This document shows positions 36,282 through 44,381 of a DNA stretch of 64,000 nt, one piece after another. Both the position numbers and the translations under genes were made by a program. The notes under the pieces are model-generated. The model was not told the origin of the DNA. It searched no databases and worked only from the letters and a program-made list of their open reading frames with translations. This DNA comes from JBAZOO01 sp041648735. Lineage in GTDB: Bacteria; Verrucomicrobiota; Lentisphaeria; Oligosphaerales; CAITYL01. The first letter of the stretch is position 1, and each line of letters begins with the position of its first letter. Location: assembly GCA_041648735.1 (NCBI GenBank), contig JBAZOO010000010.1, positions 1-64,000 on the forward strand, given 5' to 3'.

Positions 36282-36634
36282 GGCAGGAAATCTTCTTCTC
36301 ATTTGCTGCCATCCCCCAGCCCGCGAAAAAGGTGCAGGCGCCGGCCATGAAGCGTCGTTTTTCTTATTTGTCTTTCTCTGTGGTTTTCCCCGGCTAATCG
36401 CCGAAGGTTTTTTGCAACAGGCTTGTCCCAAGGCCGACATTGTCTTGGATTTGCGTGGCCGGGACGGGGAAAGAAGAAGGCGCAATCCATTTGCGGCCAC
36501 AAGGCCACGGCGAAAAGCGCGCCCGTGGCTACCAACCCTGGCCGCGTTGCGGCCCAAACTTGAACGTCAACCCACACAAACCCCGGCAGCGCCGATAAAA
36601 ATCGGCATCACCCAGTAAAATTGGCGAAGACCCA
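36282..36634. other. Intergenic region with duplicated gene start and a solo ISL3 end
   Basis: 36345-36380 repeats, with one mismatch, the 36 bases at 38562-38597 that include the start codon of the next hydrolase gene; here the ATG has become ATA. 36591-36606 is a hairpin GCCGAT-AAAA-ATCGGC. 36615-36634 is an ISL3-type end (AAAATTGGCGAAGACCCAT). Confidence 0.75.
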
Positions 36635-38584
36635 TTATTTCCTGCTCCGTGTCACGGAAAGGATACAGGCATCGTTTCCGTTCAAAGTCACGGCGAGGCC
36701 CTCTCGCTCCATCTCCGCCTCGCCATGCAGCACCTGTTTGAGCTTCCAGCCGTGGCCGAGAATCAGGTCCTCTCGCACCGGATGGGGCGAGTGGTTGACG
36801 ATCACCATGATCCGGTTTGAAGCATCCTGGCAGTGTTCCGTCAGGCCGATCAGCGGATTCGTTTTCCGCACGGCCCGGCGTTCCAGAAAAGCCTCGGCGA
36901 TGTGCCGATATACCCGCCAGCACGGGGAGGCCGATTCGGAATGGAATGCGCCGGGCGTTGTTGCAAGAGTCATCTCCATGGGCACAGCCAGAAAGTAAAC
37001 ACGGCCCTTGCCATACGAGGCCACCGTGAAGGCGGGATTGCCGCCGGCCTCGCGCCCAAGCACGGTCGCCCGCGTGGCGCGGAAGTCAACCTTGAACGTC
37101 CCGCTGTTCGGTATGGAGGTCAATCCGGCGATTCCCTCAACCGTGATCTCCCCCGGATCACGCCCCCGCTGCCGGGTCTGAGGTTCGAGTCCGGTCAACG
37201 CTTCAAAGCCGTCGGGCAACCCGTCATCGAGCGACACATACAGCGTGGCTCCCGCCTCGACCCTGGCAAGCAGACCGAGAGTGCGGCGGCGGGAAATCAT
37301 CAAGTGTCCCGCGAGGCAGGGAAGCAGGTAGAACGGCGCGTCTTTGAGCGGCTGCGAGGCATGCTGGAATTCCAAATCGAACCCGGCCTGCTTGGCGAGG
37401 ATGAAAGCGCTGTATGCCACGCCCCAGTTGTCCTGTCCTTCCGTGAGAAGGCAGACGGCTTCCCGGGTCCTTGGCGGCAGGTGCGTGAAAGGCAGACCGT
37501 CGAGCATCCGCCGGAAGGCGCCGATCTCCTTCAAGACCGGCTTGGCCCGCCCGTCAATGCGAAGGAGGCCGAGTTCCCTCTCCACGGTGCACCAGTCATA
37601 GGGCGCGTGCTCCAGGTGGGTCTGATCCGAGGCGCACCACCAGAGCAGTCCGTGGCAATCATTGGCCCAGAGGGAAAACAGGGCGGCCCGGAGAAAGTCC
37701 GCCGCGATCTTCTCGCTCGAGATCATCGTGCCCAGCGTGCCAATCTCCTCGCAGAGGCAGGGCTTGCCGCCGAGGTCGGCATAGAAGCGGCATTCCGCGG
37801 TGCCGTGCAGAATGGTGCGCACCGTATTCAAGGGATCCTGGTCGCAGTGCGGGGTAAACACCGGATAAGGATGCACCGTGAGCAGATCGGTGAGTTCACC
37901 TTGGTCGAAGGGGGTCCAGTTGCCAGACGGAGACAGGCTGTGCAGGCCGGAGACCACGGGACGCGTGTCGTCGGCGGCGCGGATCGTCTGGGTGATCAGC
38001 GCGGTCCAGGCATAGGCCTGGTCCCGCGAGGCCTGCCCCATGCAGTTGCATTCGTTGCCCAAGTCCCAGGCCAGGACCGCGGGATGGTGCTTGAACGCGC
38101 TCACGAAATGACGCACGAAGCGAACCTGCCAGCGGAGCGCCGTGGGATCCGTCAGCACTTGGAGGCCGTCGAACGCCGGAGGAACAAAAAGGCGGCCGCT
38201 CATCCAGCCCGTGAGCAGCCCGACGATGCCGCGAAGCTCCTGTGCCGCCAGCAGGTCGAGACACTCGGCGAAACGTTCCATCATGGCACCGGACATGCCC
38301 GCCTGGCCGCAGGGATCGTCGGGCAGGGGCGCTTCACCGTGCCGGAACTCGACCGGTCCCTGTCCGGTCCGCAGCAACGTCAGCGGCTGGAAATCCGGCC
38401 ACAGGGGAAACACGCGCAAAACCTGGACCCCGTCCCGCCGGAGCCGCTGGAGATCCTTCTTCACCACGTCCGGCCGCCAGTCCTGCCACATGCGCGTGCC
38501 GGCGTGTGAGGCCCAATAATTGCACCCCACGACAAATCCTCCGGCCTGAAGCCAGTCCTGTCCATGAAGCGTCGTTTTTCTCAT
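36635..38584 (-). CDS. GH5-like (cellulase-superfamily) glycoside hydrolase
   Basis: 649 residues. FVVGCNYWASHAGTRMWQDW is the typical opening of GH5-like enzymes of this phylum. Acid/base Glu178 in AWDLGNECN; the nucleophile is probably Glu279 or Glu280 in GGKPCLCEEIG. Residues about 420-650 form glutamine-amidotransferase-like and beta domains (AGATLYVSLDDGLPDGF, GKGRVYFLAVPME). No signal peptide. The ATG at 38584 is taken; the frame upstream belongs to an ISL3 transposase fragment. The stop TAA abuts an ISL3-type end, so the gene is enclosed by IS sequence. Confidence 0.78.
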   Translation of the reverse strand: MRKTTLHGQDWLQAGGFVVGCNYWASHAGTRMWQDWRPDVVKKDLQRLRRDGVQVLRVFPLWPDFQPLTLLRTGQGPVEFRHGEAPLPDDPCGQAGMSGAMMERFAECLDLLAAQELRGIVGLLTGWMSGRLFVPPAFDGLQVLTDPTALRWQVRFVRHFVSAFKHHPAVLAWDLGNECNCMGQASRDQAYAWTALITQTIRAADDTRPVVSGLHSLSPSGNWTPFDQGELTDLLTVHPYPVFTPHCDQDPLNTVRTILHGTAECRFYADLGGKPCLCEEIGTLGTMISSEKIAADFLRAALFSLWANDCHGLLWWCASDQTHLEHAPYDWCTVERELGLLRIDGRAKPVLKEIGAFRRMLDGLPFTHLPPRTREAVCLLTEGQDNWGVAYSAFILAKQAGFDLEFQHASQPLKDAPFYLLPCLAGHLMISRRRTLGLLARVEAGATLYVSLDDGLPDGFEALTGLEPQTRQRGRDPGEITVEGIAGLTSIPNSGTFKVDFRATRATVLGREAGGNPAFTVASYGKGRVYFLAVPMEMTLATTPGAFHSESASPCWRVYRHIAEAFLERRAVRKTNPLIGLTEHCQDASNRIMVIVNHSPHPVREDLILGHGWKLKQVLHGEAEMEREGLAVTLNGNDACILSVTRSRK

Positions 38585-38589
38585 TTGTC

Positions 38590-38868
38590 TTTCTCTGACC
38601 CCACGGACGGGACAGTTGATGCGCGGGACGTGCGCCGTCAGGCGAGTCTCGAACTGCATCGTGTCCAGATGCCGCCAACTGCGTTCTTCGGGATGGTCGT
38701 AAACTAAACCGGACAGTCCCGGCCGCACTCCGGACAAGGAAGTCCGACACCTTCGTCACGCACCAGCCGGATCTCCACCAGCCGGCCGGCAATGTCGAGA
38801 CGCACTTCCGCAACCCGCCAGGGCTTGGAAAGCCCCAACAGTTGCCCATGATGTTCGGCCAAAGTCAT
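38590..38868 (-). pseudogene. ISL3-family transposase, N-terminal fragment
   Basis: MTLAEHHGQLLGLSKPWRVA and VGLPCPECGRDCPV give the N-terminus with the first half of the zinc ribbon; after a frameshift near 38708, YDHPEERSWRHLDTMQFETR and VPRINCPVRGV complete it. The transposase then stops abruptly and is joined to the hydrolase gene start. The DDE domain is missing. Confidence 0.82.
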
Positions 38869-38910
38869 CTTTTCCGTAGTCCGGAAATTGGTCGCCTGAA
38901 AACATTGCCC

Positions 38911-38930
38911 CCTAAAATTGGCGAAGAACC
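38911..38930 (-). mobile_element. ISL3 left-end sequence
   Basis: Contains AAAATTGGCGAAGAACCCAT on the plus strand, 43 bases before the transposase start. A direct copy with one base fewer lies at 36615-36634, beyond the far end of the hydrolase gene. Confidence 0.65.
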
Positions 38931-38996
38931 CATCTTTGGAGGGGGGGCGCGAAAGCCTCCCCCTCCAGCCTTGGCCTTGGCCGGCGCTGCCGCCCG

Positions 38997-40544
38997 TCAG
39001 CCGTTCCGCCGCCGGCGGAGCAGGCCGACGCCACCGAGGCAGAGCAGCGCCAGGGCCGCCGGCTCCGGCACGACCTGGATGGCCAGGTCGTTGCCGCCGG
39101 TGAAGCCGGTGCTGTAGTCCGCCAGGTAGGTGATCTGCCACTGCCGCGAGTTCCAAGAGAAGAGGCTGCCCTCGCTCAGGGTGGTGGCGGTGCCGTTGAG
39201 CTTGGTGAACTCGCCGACGATGGCATCCGCAAGATTATTGCTGATGAGGTAGAAGATGTCGCCCAGCTCGGCGTTGTCCAGCCCCGAGTAGAGCGTCAGC
39301 TTCAGGTCGGCGCCGTCGCTGAACGTGACCGTGCCGGTGACGTTGGTGCGGTCGCTGGTCGGCGTGGTGCCGCTGCGGCCCAGCTCGACGTCCAGCGCGC
39401 CGGTCGCGCCGATGGCGAGGTTGCCGGTGCTGATCGTGCCGATGCTGTTGCCGGGGGCCAGGCTGCCGTTGACGGTGACTGTGCCGCTGATGGTGCCGGT
39501 GCCGCCAAGGGTCGCGCCGCTGTTGACCGTCACCGCGCCCGTGCCGGTGCCGCTGCCCGTGGTGTTGCTCACCAAGATCTTTCCAGCGGCGACCGTGGTG
39601 CCGCCCGTGTAGGTGTTGGCTCCCCCAAGCGTCAATGTGCCAGAACCGTCCTTGATAAGTGCCCCGTTGGTATATCCAGTGTGTTTAACCACGCCGCCTA
39701 ACGTCAGGGTGTTATTCACGATCAGCGTAGTGGTCGCACTGTTGGCATTGAGCAATGTCACCGCGCCATTGAAGGTCAGATCCGACCCAGTGAAGGTGGT
39801 GCTCTGGCTCGTCTGACCCCTTGCAAAGGTCAAGGCATTGGTTAGCGTGAGCGCCCCGCCGCTGGAGTTGGTGATGGTTTGATTGTTGGAACCCGCGCCT
39901 GTGGAAATCTGGAAGATGCCGGTTCCAAGGGCGGTGGCGCTGCCAATGTTCACCGAATTAGCCGAGGACGCCACGACGACGCCTCCCGCAAAGCTGTTGT
40001 TGCCACTGAAAGTATAAACTCCGCCGTTCTGCATATAAATCTGCGCGGCCCCCGAAATATCCCCCGAAAGGATAAAGTTGGAGGTGGCGGAATTCCCGTA
40101 GAAATAGCTGATCCCGCCGCTGGTCGGAGCCAGGATGAGATCGGCGCTGACGGTTTCCGTCTGACCTGCGGAAAACCCATAGAACGCTGGCCTCGGGTTG
40201 GTGCTGTTTGCGTTGCTGGTGAGCGTGATCGCAAACCCGCCGATCGATGAGACGATATGGGTGCCGGTGCTAAAAGCCAATCCGCCGATGGTGATGGCAG
40301 CCGTCACATCCGAGTTCAGCGTTCCCGAGGTATTGCTGAAGAATCCGATGTCGGACGAACCGGGCAGCGTGCCATTCTGCCAGTTGGTGTTGAGATTGAA
40401 GTCAGTCGTCGTGGTGGTTGAACCTGTGCCCTGCCAATTGAGATCTGCCGCCCGCGCCGAACCGGCGGCCAGAAGCAAGGCGGCGGTCAAAACCGGGGTT
40501 GTCCTGCTGATCGGCGCGACTTGGGTCATCACTTTCTTCATCAT
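38997..40544 (-). CDS. PEP-CTERM protein with autotransporter-associated beta-strand repeats (PATR)
   Basis: 515 residues. Signal peptide (PVLTAALLLAAGSARA), a long Ser/Thr/Gly/Asn-rich beta-helix, one clear PATR unit (KDGSGTLTLGGANTYTGGTT), the follow-on NSGATLGGTGTISGTVTVN, and the sorting tag VPEPAALALLCLGGVGLL with RRRRNG. Expected to be exported, beta-helical and anchored or released through exosortase. AGGAG lies 7 bases before the ATG at 40544, which decides the start; a second ATG at 40625 behind GGGAGATGG would add 27 residues. Driven by copy 2 of the duplicated promoter module. Confidence 0.87.
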   Translation of the reverse strand: MMKKVMTQVAPISRTTPVLTAALLLAAGSARAADLNWQGTGSTTTTTDFNLNTNWQNGTLPGSSDIGFFSNTSGTLNSDVTAAITIGGLAFSTGTHIVSSIGGFAITLTSNANSTNPRPAFYGFSAGQTETVSADLILAPTSGGISYFYGNSATSNFILSGDISGAAQIYMQNGGVYTFSGNNSFAGGVVVASSANSVNIGSATALGTGIFQISTGAGSNNQTITNSSGGALTLTNALTFARGQTSQSTTFTGSDLTFNGAVTLLNANSATTTLIVNNTLTLGGVVKHTGYTNGALIKDGSGTLTLGGANTYTGGTTVAAGKILVSNTTGSGTGTGAVTVNSGATLGGTGTISGTVTVNGSLAPGNSIGTISTGNLAIGATGALDVELGRSGTTPTSDRTNVTGTVTFSDGADLKLTLYSGLDNAELGDIFYLISNNLADAIVGEFTKLNGTATTLSEGSLFSWNSRQWQITYLADYSTGFTGGNDLAIQVVPEPAALALLCLGGVGLLRRRRNG

Positions 40545-40710
40545 CTTCAGCTCCTTCTGTTTCTTGACACGTTCCGAGGGGACCAACAACACAGCTTCTC
40601 CGATTGCCTCCGGCTCAGCCGTCATTCCATCTCCCTTCGTCTCCTTGTCGCTGGGAGTTTTTTTGCCTTCCCATGCCGGGCCGGACGGTAGGTGGGGGAG
40701 GCGTGGACAG

Positions 40711-40797
40711 TGGTTCCATTGCCCTTGACTATAGGCTTGACGCCGGCTCTCCACAATTCCCATTTCCGGCTATTTGTTCTGGAAACCGGCCAACCCG
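40711..40797 (-). promoter_or_regulatory. Duplicated promoter module, copy 2
   Basis: Minus strand: -35 TTGTGG (40756-40751), 17 bases, -10 TATAGT (40733-40728), then CAAGGGCAATGGAACC. The upstream block (GGCCGGTTTCCAGAAC, AGCCGGAAATGGGAATTG) matches copy 1 at 33575-33665 nearly base for base. The spacer sequences differ, so conservation is centred on promoter boxes and flanks. The leader to the PATR start is about 180 bases. Confidence 0.75.
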
Positions 40798-40921
40798 CGC
40801 GCGGGGGGGCTCACGGCGGCCACGGAACCCACGGAGAAAACCTTCTCCAGCCGCGATCTCCGCGGCCGCCGTGCGAAAACCAACCCCCGTGCTTGGGGGA
40901 TGGGGCGGGCGCGTTGCCGCG
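40798..40921. other. Intergenic remnant with CACGGAACCCACGGAG phrase
   Basis: Between the promoter module and the dehydrogenase stop. It resembles, loosely, the CACGGAAACCACGGAG phrase of the dispersed module. No gene seen. Confidence 0.4.
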
Positions 40922-41911
40922 TCACCCCTCTTTCCAGTCGAAGAGGATGCCCATGGTTTCGCCGCGCTTTTCGTTGGCGAGGCGGTAGGCCTCCACGCAC
41001 TGTCCGGGGCGGAAGGCGTGGGTGTTCAGGCCGGCGAGGGAGAAGCGCCCGGCCTTGACCAGGGCGAAGAACAGGTTCGAGATGTGCCGGTAATTCCATT
41101 CGGCCGTTTCATGGGAGTCATGGGCGGCGACAATGGTCAGCCCCTTGGACATCACGTCCGAACTCAGCCGCTGGCTGGCCGGGCTGCCAGTGTCGCCGAG
41201 GATGACGACCCGGCCGAACTTGCGGGCGGCGCGGAGGGCGTCGGTGAACACCTGGTGGTGGCCGGTGCTGTCAATGACCGTCGCCGGCCCTTCGCCGCCA
41301 CAAATCCGGTTGATCTCCTCGATCGCCTCCCCCAGCGGCTTGACGATGCCGTGGCTCGCCCCGCCGCGGGTGGCCATCCCGATCCGCATCGGGACGGTGT
41401 CCACGGCAATCACCGGCTGCGCCCCGGCGGCCACGCACCAGCGGACGGCCATCTGCCCGATCGGGCCGGCGCCGGCCACGACCACGCCCTTCCCGAGGCC
41501 GAGGCCGGCGACCCGCGCCCCCATCGCGCTGATCTTCGCGAGTTTGAACCACGCCGCCTCCCCGTCGGCAACCTCCGCCGGGACCTGGATGCATTCCGCC
41601 TCGGCCACGACGTGGGCGGAGGCGTGCCCCATCCGGACGGCCACGCGGTCGCCAGCCTTCACCGCCGTGACGCCGCTCCCGACTTTTTCCACGACGCCGC
41701 AGGCGGTGTAGCCGGGATGGAACGGATATTTCACCCAGTTGTCCCAGTGCGTGCCGGGATCGAAGTTGCGGTTGAAGACGATGTTCTCGGTGCCGGTGCT
41801 CATCAGGCTGGCCAGGGTCCGGACCGTCACCTCCCCGGCCTGGGGCTCCGGCAGCTCGAAGGTTTCAAGGCTGACCTGGCATTTCCCCGTGAAGACAAGG
41901 CGCTTTTCCAT
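40922..41911 (-). CDS. MDR-superfamily (zinc-type alcohol dehydrogenase-like) oxidoreductase
   Basis: 329 residues. GroES-like N-terminal domain (FHPGYTACGVVEKVGSGVTA, VKAGDRVAVRMGHASAHVV) and a Rossmann domain with VVAGAGPIGQMAVRW (GxGxxG). The usual catalytic-zinc GHE motif is not evident, so it may be a zinc-free or atypical member. Many relatives in this phylum oxidise sugars or sugar alcohols. Divergent from the AraC regulator at 42030, a common arrangement for a locally regulated gene. The start has AGGAAAGGGA upstream. Confidence 0.8.
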   Translation of the reverse strand: MEKRLVFTGKCQVSLETFELPEPQAGEVTVRTLASLMSTGTENIVFNRNFDPGTHWDNWVKYPFHPGYTACGVVEKVGSGVTAVKAGDRVAVRMGHASAHVVAEAECIQVPAEVADGEAAWFKLAKISAMGARVAGLGLGKGVVVAGAGPIGQMAVRWCVAAGAQPVIAVDTVPMRIGMATRGGASHGIVKPLGEAIEEINRICGGEGPATVIDSTGHHQVFTDALRAARKFGRVVILGDTGSPASQRLSSDVMSKGLTIVAAHDSHETAEWNYRHISNLFFALVKAGRFSLAGLNTHAFRPGQCVEAYRLANEKRGETMGILFDWKEG

Positions 41912-42003
41912 GGCGCGTCCCTTTCCTGTGCCGCCGCATGTTCAATCCCGGTTTTTTACAACCGTCAAGTTAGCGCTGTCCTGGCCGCGCGCAATTTCCA
42001 AAA

Positions 42004-42027
42004 CCGGTTCTATATTCCAGGAACCGG
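42004..42027. promoter_or_regulatory. Inverted repeat CCGGTTC-N10-GAACCGG enclosing TATATT
   Basis: Half-sites at 42004-42010 and 42021-42027 with TATATT (42011-42016) between them, directly before the AraC gene. A regulator bound here would cover a -10 box. The same half-sites flank the solute-binding protein promoter (10444-10467). Confidence 0.5.
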
Positions 42028-42029
42028 CT

Positions 42030-42839
42030 ATGTCTGGCCGTTCCCGGCCGGAGCCGGAACCGGAAGCCGCGCCGATGCCGCCGCCCCCCGCCGAATTCGT
42101 GCTCATCTATCAGCAGCGGATGAAGTCCGGCTACTACTGCCCGCTGCACACCCACGCCCACTTCGAGCTGGTGTTCCATCCTTCCGGCAAAGGGACGACC
42201 CGGCTGGCCGGGGGAACCAGCCTCGCCTTCGGGCCGGGCGACATCGTCCTCTATGCGCCGGGCGAGGCGCATGACCAGAGCATGGAGACCGACGGGGTTG
42301 ACCACTGCATCCAGTTCCGCGTCCCGGATGCGGAACTCGCGGCGAAGGTCGGCGGCCACCACCTGGTCCGGAACATCCGCTCCCGCGCCGTGCTCAAGGA
42401 GCTGGAGGAGCTGACCCACTGGCAGGAGGAGGACTCGGCCGCCGCCAAGGACCTGCGGCTCTCCGCGCTGCTGCTCTCCCTGCTCTGGGAGGCGGACCAC
42501 AAGGATCCGGCCGCCCCCGACCCCGGGTTCCATTTCGCCAGCGCGGCGCGGCAGATCCTGGCCACCGAACTCGACGCGCCGCCACCGGTCAAGGAGATGG
42601 CCCAGCGGCTGGGAGTCAGCGGCGACTACCTGCGCCACCTGTTCAAGAGGCATTTCGGGATCGGCATCAAGGAGTTCTCCCTGGAGAAGCGGCTGGAAAA
42701 GGCGCGGGGGCTGCTCCTCCATTCCCCGCTGCGGCTCAAGGAGATCGCCGCCGCCTGCGGCTTCGCCAACGAGCGCGCCTTCTGCACCGCCTTCAAGGCC
42801 CATGCCGGGGTGACGCCGGGGGAGTTCAAGCGCCGCTGA
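42030..42839 (+). CDS. AraC-family transcriptional regulator
   Basis: 269 residues. An N-terminal cupin-like sensor (HTHAHFELVFHPSGKGTTRL, GDIVLYAPGEAHDQ) and a C-terminal double helix-turn-helix (MAQRLGVSGDYLRHLFKRHF, LKEIAAACGFANERAFCTAF). Likely responds to a sugar and regulates the divergent dehydrogenase and perhaps the neighbouring hydrolases. ATG at 42030 has AGGA 8 bases upstream but leaves almost no leader if the TATATT at 42011 is the -10; an ATG at 42075 with GGAAG is the alternative. Confidence 0.87.
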   Translation: MSGRSRPEPEPEAAPMPPPPAEFVLIYQQRMKSGYYCPLHTHAHFELVFHPSGKGTTRLAGGTSLAFGPGDIVLYAPGEAHDQSMETDGVDHCIQFRVPDAELAAKVGGHHLVRNIRSRAVLKELEELTHWQEEDSAAAKDLRLSALLLSLLWEADHKDPAAPDPGFHFASAARQILATELDAPPPVKEMAQRLGVSGDYLRHLFKRHFGIGIKEFSLEKRLEKARGLLLHSPLRLKEIAAACGFANERAFCTAFKAHAGVTPGEFKRR

Positions 42840-42940
42840 CTGGCCCGGCCCGGAGCCCGCGGCCGCTCCCATTCCGCCATCCACCGGTTATACTTCCCTC
42901 CGCGGCGCGCCACCCTTCCCCGGCCCGCGGCAAGGTTGCC

Positions 42941-44341
42941 ATGGACACCCTCCCTTCCACCACCCTCCCCCCACCCCCGGCCCGGCTCTTCCTCGCCGGC
43001 CTCGGCGGCATCGGCATGAGCGCCCTCGCCCAGCTCCTCCGCTGGCAGGGGCATGAAGTCGCCGGCAGCGACCGCGAACTCGCCGGCCCCGGCCGCGACG
43101 AACTCTACGCCCGCCTCCAGGCCCAGGGCATCCGCCTCTTCCCGCAGGACGGCACGGGGCTCCGCGAGTTCCAGCCCGCCGCCCTCATCCATTCCACCGC
43201 CGTCGAGGAGGGCAACCCCGACTTCCAGGCCGCCGCCGCCCGCGCCATCCCCCGGCGGCACCGCGCCGCCGCCCTCGCCGCGGCGCTCGACCGGCAGCCC
43301 GGCCGCCAGATCGGCATCGCCGGCTCCTGCGGCAAGACCAGCGTCACCGCCTGGCTCGCCGAGACCATCCACGCCCTCGGCCATTCCGTCCTCATGGTCG
43401 GCGGCGGCCACAGCCATGCCTGGGCCGACGCCCACTTCCCCGGCAATTTCCATGCGGACTCCGCAACGCCCGAGTTCCTGGTCTACGAGGTGGACGAAAG
43501 CGACGGGTCACTGGCCGCCTTCCGGCCGCACGTCGGCGTCGTGCTCAACATTGGCACCGACCACTTCGACCGCGACCGGCTGCGCGACCTCTTCGCCGCC
43601 TACCTCGGCCGCTGCCGCGAGGCCGCCGTGCTTTCCCCCGAACTGGCGGCGGAACTGCCGCTCCCGGCCGGCCAACCGCTCTTCCGCTTTGGCGAGGGGC
43701 TGGCGGACTACCAGGCGGGGCTGGAGGGCATCAGCTTCCGCCTGCCCGGCCTCGGCGCCTTCGCCGTCCCCCAGTACGGCCGCCATTCCGCCAGCAACGC
43801 CGCCGCCGTGCTCGCCATCCTGCAAGCGTGCGGACTCCGCAACGCCGCTGGCCGCTGGCCGGCGGCGCTGGCCGCCTTCCGCGGCGTCAGCCGCCGCTTC
43901 GACCGCCTCGGCACCACCCCGGCCGGCGCGGCCCTGTTCGACGACTATGCGCACAACGTCGAGAAGCTCTGCGCCGCCCTCGCCACCGCCCAGGAACTGA
44001 CCCCCGGCCCCGTGCTCGCCCTCTTCCAGCCGCACGGCTTCGGCCCGCTCAAGTTCATGCGCGAACCGCTGGCGCCGGCCCTGCAACGCCAGCTCCGGCC
44101 GGGCGACCGCTTCGCCTTCCTCCCAGTCTATTACGCCGGCGGCACGACCGACTTCACCCCCTCCAGCGCCGAGGTCGCCGCCGAGCTGCGCCAGCGCGGG
44201 CTAGAGGTGCTCAGCTTCCCCGACCGCGCCGCCGCCGCGAGCTTCGTCCGCACGGCCCGCGACTTCACGGCCGTGCTCGTCCTTGGCGCCCGCGACCCCG
44301 GCCTCCCCGCCTGGTGCGCCACCCTGCGCGCCGGCCGTTGA
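42941..44341 (+). CDS. Mur ligase family protein (MurC/Mpl-like)
   Basis: 466 residues with the three-domain Mur ligase layout: N-terminal Rossmann (LFLAGLGGIGMSALAQLL), central ATP-binding domain with P-loop AGSCGKTSVTAWL (residues 127-139) and FLVYEVDESDGSL, and a C-terminal domain with FDDYAHNVEKL and LFQPHGFGPLKFM. Canonical MurC and Mpl have GTHGKTTT and AHHP; here Cys replaces His in the P-loop and AHN replaces AHH. It probably adds an amino acid or peptide to a UDP-muramoyl precursor, but it may be a paralogue of MurC rather than MurC itself. Two iterated palindromes lie in the gene. Confidence 0.75.
   Translation: MDTLPSTTLPPPPARLFLAGLGGIGMSALAQLLRWQGHEVAGSDRELAGPGRDELYARLQAQGIRLFPQDGTGLREFQPAALIHSTAVEEGNPDFQAAAARAIPRRHRAAALAAALDRQPGRQIGIAGSCGKTSVTAWLAETIHALGHSVLMVGGGHSHAWADAHFPGNFHADSATPEFLVYEVDESDGSLAAFRPHVGVVLNIGTDHFDRDRLRDLFAAYLGRCREAAVLSPELAAELPLPAGQPLFRFGEGLADYQAGLEGISFRLPGLGAFAVPQYGRHSASNAAAVLAILQACGLRNAAGRWPAALAAFRGVSRRFDRLGTTPAGAALFDDYAHNVEKLCAALATAQELTPGPVLALFQPHGFGPLKFMREPLAPALQRQLRPGDRFAFLPVYYAGGTTDFTPSSAEVAAELRQRGLEVLSFPDRAAAASFVRTARDFTAVLVLGARDPGLPAWCATLRAGR
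43453..43465. repeat. Iterated palindrome, first copy in the Mur ligase gene
   Basis: TGCGGACTCCGCA, encoding Ala-Asp-Ser-Ala just before the FLVYEVDESD strand. Confidence 0.85.
43829..43841. repeat. Iterated palindrome, second copy in the Mur ligase gene
   Basis: TGCGGACTCCGCA in another frame (Cys-Gly-Leu-Arg-Asn), 376 bases from the previous copy. Confidence 0.85.
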
Positions 44342-44381
44342 GAGCCACCCACCGCTTCCCGGCAATTCAAGGAACCAACCC

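Noticed and set aside
37182..37193. GGTTCGAGTCCGG, which resembles a tRNA T-loop.
   Set aside because: It lies in frame inside the GH5-like gene, and no acceptor stem or anticodon arm could be built around it.
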